Below are positions 61,101 to 64,000 of a stretch of DNA of 64,000 nucleotides, in pieces. Position 1 is the first letter of the stretch; each line of letters begins with the position of its first letter. This DNA is from Podospora bellae-mahoneyi (Eukaryota; Ascomycota; Sordariomycetes; Sordariales; Podosporaceae). The notes below the pieces were generated by a model. The model ran no database searches. It had not been told where the DNA came from and saw nothing but the letters and a program-made list of their open reading frames with translations. The translations under genes and the position numbers were made by a program. The stretch spans positions 1,550,001 through 1,614,000 of the forward strand of contig NW_026946359.1 of NCBI RefSeq assembly GCF_035222275.1. Direction: 5' to 3'.

Positions 61101-64000
61101 ATCGCACTCCAGATCTGTTTTGAGATTGCACTGTTTTGATCTCCAAAGTTGACATAAACAGAAACGCCGTTCGTCGGCGTCACACGTTGCAGCCTTCGCC
61201 TTGTGGACTGGGAATGGATGAAGGTGTATCCATATGCATCCTCCAATTCTGGATTTGTAGTGCTGCAGAACAGGTCAACCTGTTGCCTTCTTGCCTCTTC
61301 CCAGATTTGTGAAACGAAATCCTCAGTTGCCTCGTGAACCCAGACGCAGTGCCCCGGAGTCGTGTGAGAGAGTATAGCCTTGATAAGAAGCTGCCTCACT
61401 ACATCTGTTAGCAGGCCTGCTGCGTGACATGCCATATCATCGTCGAGAATTTTGGGGACAGCCATGTGCGAGTTGTCCACTTCGATGACAGAATTATTGA
61501 ACCGTGACAATGCAAAAAACCATTGTCCACAGCTTTTTACACGGCCAAGACAAATGTAGACTGGCTCCGGCGACTCTTGAGTTCGAAAGGCGCAGAGTGT
61601 AGAGTACTCCACAGTAAGCAACACCTTTTCCTCTGGAATCTGGCCAGACAACAGCTCAGGTCGTTGATGCAGCGCAAATGATCCGCTGCCATCGAGTGCG
61701 GGCACCAGTGACAATGGCACACTCGGCGAGGACTGGTTCGTTTCAATCCCAATGGCCCTCCTTTCCGAGTTGAGCCGATCATTCCTCTCCTGACTCAGCT
61801 TGATCCTCGGCAGCATTTCCATCCCATCTTGACCAACCCGAAACTCCGTCTCCTTACTCCACAGTACATCCTTTTGTTGACCCTCCCCGCCCCCAAGAAA
61901 CACCATTCGCATAAAAGCCGAAGCAACCCACTGTGCAAACGCCACCGAGTTGCTCCCAGCTTCCCACCCCGAATCAACAAACTGCAACGGCCGATCCGGA
62001 AACTCCAACATCACCGACCTCGCAATCCCCAGCACCATCTGCGCATGAGGTTGCCGCCCATCATACGCACCACTCGTCACCCACAAGACATGCGTCGCCT
62101 TGCAGAGAACATTCTGCAGGCCCAAGAAGATCTCGTTGCTGATTTCGCTCTTCGCAAACACAGGTTCCACCAGCTCCGTTAGGCAAATAACCGCTGTATC
62201 CTTTGGAAACCCGTCGCTGAAACTTTTCAACCCCTCTGAGCATACAGCAACAGTCTTCGCAGCTCCCGCAGTCAAAAGCGCTCTCCGAAGATGGTTCGCA
62301 ACTTTTGTCACGGCCAAGTCAGCCCCGTTGCCAAGGATGAGGACCTCTTTCAGGGAACCCCTGAGCGTTGCCCCGCCAACGTCTGACCAAAGCGGCTCCC
62401 TCAAAAACAACACCCTTTCATCAACCGCTTGACTGACCATCACCGAATAGGTGTAATACTTGGGATCATCTTCCAAATCCCTCGCAACAACATCAACACC
62501 AGAGAACCCACTCTGCAGCAAGACATCATGCCATCTCGCCTCACTGATCAACGGCGAAAAAGGCCGTGCATCATCAGCGCCAAGCCACCAGCCTGAGAGG
62601 GTGCCAAAAATGAACTCGGTGTGTAACGCGTCACCGGCTGCGGTGTTCTCCAACAGGAGCAGGTAGCCCCCGGGACGGAGAAGCGTGCGGCAGTTCTTGA
62701 GCGTTTCGGTCAGCTTCGGTGTAGCGTGCAAAACGTTGGAAGCAACGATGACGTCGTAGGCACCCTCCTCGAAGCCTTGCTCCTTGACTGGATCGCGGCC
62801 AATATCCAGAGTGCGGAAAATCATGTTTCTTGAAGGATGACCTTCAACAAAACGCTCCTGGGCTTGTTCGAAGAAGCCGGAGGAGATGTCGGTGAAAGTA
62901 TACGACGAAAACTTGTCTGAGATGCTCGATAGGATGGCATTGGTGGCGCTCCCTGTCCCGGCACCGATTTCGAGGAAGCGAAGGTGGGGATAGCGGTGGA
63001 CAATTTGGGCGGCTGCTTTGGCGATTCGTCTGTTGGATTGCTTCAAGCCCAGACTACGCTGGTAATAATCTGTCAAGAGATTCTCTTGGAGAAGGAGCTG
63101 TAGGGAGTGCACGTGACCAGCAAGTATGTCGGGAAGTGCCTCACCAAGACGGATGATCGTGGTCAGATCCACTAGGCTTGGGTACTTCTCGGACCACTCT
63201 GTCATCATCCGCGGGTTATCTTCAGCCCAGTCTTTCGACACTCGTGGATGGTAACTAGCTTCGACACGAGCCAAGACGTGGTTGACTGCCCAATTCCAGT
63301 AGTCAATCAGATGCGGGTGTGCTTGAGACACAGACTCTAAGGGCACACCCTCTCGGAGTCGACGAAGATAAAAGTACGCCGCGCGGTTGACTATGTCTGT
63401 TGTAGTCTTGTATAACTCCATGTCATCATCGACGGCATCACTGTCAATCCCCGCCATGATATCTCGCATCCATGTGGTCTCTGAGAAGATTTTCCGGTCA
63501 TCCTGGGCGTTGAACGAGCCGAATGGTGCACAGCAGAGACCTTCCATCTGAATCTCCGGATAATTATCCTCGGAGCCGAACACCTCCACGTCGCAGGAGA
63601 TTTCATTCGAGGACACCTTCCGGATGAAGCAATCCGCAGATAGATAATCCTTGCTGTACTTTTTCTCCAACAAACGAGCTAGATCAACACGGACGAGATC
63701 AATGGACCGCGGGAGGTAGGTCTTTGGCAACATTCCGTTCTGGGCCGAAAGAGCAGCCAGGAGACCATGAGAAGCGACATCCAGAATTGCAGGGTGCAAA
63801 AGCATCTGATCCTCACACTCGACAGGTCGACCAAGTTTGACACAGGAATACCCTTTTGTTCGCTGGACCTCCTGGGCTAGGAAGTCGCCAGAGTATTGAA
63901 GTCCGGTCGAACGCAAGGATTTGTAAAAGAGATCTATGTCGACGGCATCTAGGTCGGTCAGTTGAAGCTCTCTCCGAGGCAATACAGCCTTTTCTGGGCC
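55148..64000 (-). CDS. PKS-NRPS hybrid synthase, C-terminal part
   Basis: Open to the right window edge; about 2950 residues visible and no introns. Domains in order (residues counted from 63982): end of a dehydratase (HPAILDVASHGLLAALS); C-methyltransferase with EIGAGTG near 337; ketoreductase with GLTGSVG near 1066 and the SSAS/YNAAN active-site set near 1200; acyl carrier LGLDSLVAIQ near 1394; condensation domain with intact HHLIMDG near 1606; adenylation domain with IIFTSGSTGRPKGV near 2099, NAYGPAEGT, YRTGDLGRF and PNGKLDRRAL; peptidyl carrier VGGNSLLLIQL near 2507; terminal reductase with LTGATGFLGQHL near 2607 and YAASK. No enoyl reductase motif is seen, so a trans-ER would be needed, as in equisetin-type systems. 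KS, AT and most of DH lie outside the window. Confidence 0.95.
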   Translation of the reverse strand, partial: GPEKAVLPRRELQLTDLDAVDIDLFYKSLRSTGLQYSGDFLAQEVQRTKGYSCVKLGRPVECEDQMLLHPAILDVASHGLLAALSAQNGMLPKTYLPRSIDLVRVDLARLLEKKYSKDYLSADCFIRKVSSNEISCDVEVFGSEDNYPEIQMEGLCCAPFGSFNAQDDRKIFSETTWMRDIMAGIDSDAVDDDMELYKTTTDIVNRAAYFYLRRLREGVPLESVSQAHPHLIDYWNWAVNHVLARVEASYHPRVSKDWAEDNPRMMTEWSEKYPSLVDLTTIIRLGEALPDILAGHVHSLQLLLQENLLTDYYQRSLGLKQSNRRIAKAAAQIVHRYPHLRFLEIGAGTGSATNAILSSISDKFSSYTFTDISSGFFEQAQERFVEGHPSRNMIFRTLDIGRDPVKEQGFEEGAYDVIVASNVLHATPKLTETLKNCRTLLRPGGYLLLLENTAAGDALHTEFIFGTLSGWWLGADDARPFSPLISEARWHDVLLQSGFSGVDVVARDLEDDPKYYTYSVMVSQAVDERVLFLREPLWSDVGGATLRGSLKEVLILGNGADLAVTKVANHLRRALLTAGAAKTVAVCSEGLKSFSDGFPKDTAVICLTELVEPVFAKSEISNEIFLGLQNVLCKATHVLWVTSGAYDGRQPHAQMVLGIARSVMLEFPDRPLQFVDSGWEAGSNSVAFAQWVASAFMRMVFLGGGEGQQKDVLWSKETEFRVGQDGMEMLPRIKLSQERNDRLNSERRAIGIETNQSSPSVPLSLVPALDGSGSFALHQRPELLSGQIPEEKVLLTVEYSTLCAFRTQESPEPVYICLGRVKSCGQWFFALSRFNNSVIEVDNSHMAVPKILDDDMACHAAGLLTDVVRQLLIKAILSHTTPGHCVWVHEATEDFVSQIWEEARRQQVDLFCSTTNPELEDAYGYTFIHSQSTRRRLQRVTPTNGVSVYVNFGDQNSAISKQIWSAIDKSARIFKVPARQENGWVVDLAFSMGSFGDAIAKLKLRSTEDDESTRLGSRLVPAELLAAGSHTANPTTIVDWTNIHSSSEIAVQSFVRPLQGSYLLSSDKTYFLAGLTGSVGLSLCNWMADHGARYFILASRNPSVECTEVEKLAHKGAKLQVLPLDLSNRNSVLNAVAGVSDMEPEMPPVGGVVNGAMILRDRAFENLTLEDLNAVLRPKVQGSINLEAAFGSSDNLDFFVFLSSASSVVGVPGLANYNAANLFMTGLAQQRRKRGVPASVIDIGVLSDVGYLTKSSNAFEAVELASKHNTQPLSEADLHVMFAEAIFAGGRNFDKEADLLTGLGLWDLSDPDQSRRPSWFNLPRMSHFLVEGSVASQKGQAGTDADSSVEQVSLMESITSAPSGTALAVLESAMGRKLQHTLQIPLEQKIDPLAPLLSLGLDSLVAIQLRTWISKELGVNLPALKILDSPSVRELGAEILRHMNIGSSPVEPTFAPSTEVSNTGTATPAESTNHGDDSVSEHDIFRVGSTSHGQDRLLFLDNFLQDKSTHNCVIAGKFTGSLDLARLERTIKAVTARHEALRSSFFFDSASGRQAVHGAGRLSLEVLEGSQHDFNTQLTAVKNHQFDVGHGEVMRTIVVRHTMTEGWIIVAYHHLIMDGASLVQFLYELQLGYSDPQALTLLPSPVQAIDLSERQLQLCADPDKFERDLKYWQGIYQITPSVLPLFPFAKLRHRKQLGGPQDPPFGSHTFEVKLDSKFAKAIKAKCTQARVTKFHFCLAALAAFLSRWLDVSDLVIGVMDSNRPEGDEFQHTIGYFLNSLALRFSLSPNASFDDLLLSTKEAMLSALEHSTLPFDALVTKLYIPRSGDRHPLFQVAINYRLGHGSSRSNWGGGCEVEWTDMIVARNPFDLHLDVTDIGDGGVWIGFGVQKYLYSEFDAEVLGRSFVTLLEGLVYRMDGAVSPALQELRLADEECARRGVMAGTGPDMAINEDVTVIHRVFRMAAKYPENIAIKDKTASITYQQLIVRVGVIRTALAQQVVGKGRTVAVYATGMGDILCAMLAIMAAGCVYVPLERRNSLERLALMLEDCEPHILLCKGEEDLATLQDFIGSSVPIVDIDSVKANNHNHDQDELPLNIASDSPACIIFTSGSTGRPKGVIMSHTNILNQVLAVKSLHDIKRETVLQQSSLGFDCSLEQIFGGLAHGGTVVMVPDSVRGDPASIAKIMAHEGVTYTVGVPSEYAALIRFGGEGLRKCTSWKLAVSGGEKLTRNHLDAFAFLGLTDLRLVNAYGPAEGTVSCTRTFVDYRRKDRDEDPDVGTAIPNYTVVIVNDKLEPVPEGFPGEIFIGGVGVAAGGYVTRPDEPVARFIIDPPFALKFSMRDTRFYRTGDLGRFLPDGSLQCLGRIEGDAQVQIRGVRVELDEVAAVIVKTAGAENVSQAAVSLREGDLLVAFVVLNKNDKDFDLQDMIARLPLPPYMCPSFAVPIEKLPLTPNGKLDRRALDTLPLPEIGDDGETGVAESLTETESRIREIWLEVLPTAHAPVTGKEADFFRVGGNSLLLIQLQASLKRKFGLENTTSLPSLFRASSLGAMASLVQTATTGLKDPARDVVTVVDWDKEISLLVEGFLEEDLPLETAAAEERVSEGHGLEVILTGATGFLGQHLLEHLISSDQVKTVHCVAVRSGTDSSSGRIHRHPKVKEYPGDLTSPLLGLSIHLFQTLASRADVMIHNGADTSFLKTYDSLKPANVLSTRTLARFAVLAGQLQAGKKVPVHFISTASVAAFAQKQHGGKSLSPGSLARFPPCESDAAVKEGYAASKWIGEVMLERLAGKGVTVVIHRPVSLYTAEDGKGEAVKVAPDVVGTLLRFSSKMGAVPHIPGLEVEGNVDMAEVGRVAGDVVAAALAVDQAGKSKVSYVHHVGGDDEEKIEGTAEGLAGYLARRTGRKIEVWTMGRWLEEARVRGLGDVIAGYFEEGWGEGRRTLVLPCLVTE

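Overview
The window looks like nuclear DNA of a filamentous ascomycete, most likely a Sordariomycete (Sordariales-like). The reasons are short introns of about 47 to 92 nt with GTAAGT/GTGAGT-type donors, large intron-poor megasynthase reading frames, an EF-hand NADPH oxidase of the NoxC type, HET-domain relics, fungal alpha-kinase relics, a WSC-domain membrane protein and a Zn2Cys6 regulator. Species cannot be fixed from sequence alone. Family assignments come from reading motifs by eye; no database search was possible.

Layout. 0-4.8 kb: NoxC-like oxidase, a small secreted LysM protein and a conserved-looking hypothetical (degenerate Nudix-like). 4.8-20.3 kb: a gene-poor accessory stretch with two decayed HET-family genes facing each other, an AT-rich (RIP-like) block, two tandem decayed alpha-kinase genes and a few weak membrane ORFs. 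It also holds one apparently intact and unusual gene: a SET-domain protein with a signal peptide and a C-terminal KDEL. 20.3-35.7 kb: housekeeping and secreted enzymes (GPI-type surface protein, Ure2p-like GST, LYS2 alpha-aminoadipate reductase, a secreted vanadium-haloperoxidase/PAP2 enzyme with all vanadate ligands, an S28 peptidase and a zinc alcohol dehydrogenase). 35.9-45.1 kb: a compact putative lactose/beta-galactoside module of Zn2Cys6 regulator, MFS permease and LacZ-type GH2 beta-galactosidase. Permease and hydrolase are divergent from one shared promoter, as in the known yeast LAC12-LAC4 and Aspergillus lacpA-bgaD pairs. 45.4-50.3 kb: a diaminopropionate-ammonia-lyase-like PLP enzyme and a second sugar transporter. 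51.0-54.9 kb: small genes, including a cysteine-rich secreted protein whose first coding exon is only 6 nt and a WSC-domain type II membrane protein with broken frames. 55.1-64.0 kb: the 3' part of a PKS-NRPS hybrid (DH-MT-KR-ACP-C-A-T-R) that runs off the right edge.

Most spliced models below were built by hand; exon sums were checked to be multiples of three and key motifs read across the junctions. Strongest points for follow-up: the ER-targeted SET protein, the regulator-permease-beta-galactosidase module, the micro-exon secreted protein, the tandem alpha-kinase relics with an Stc1-like N-terminus, and the hybrid megasynthase whose product is unknown.
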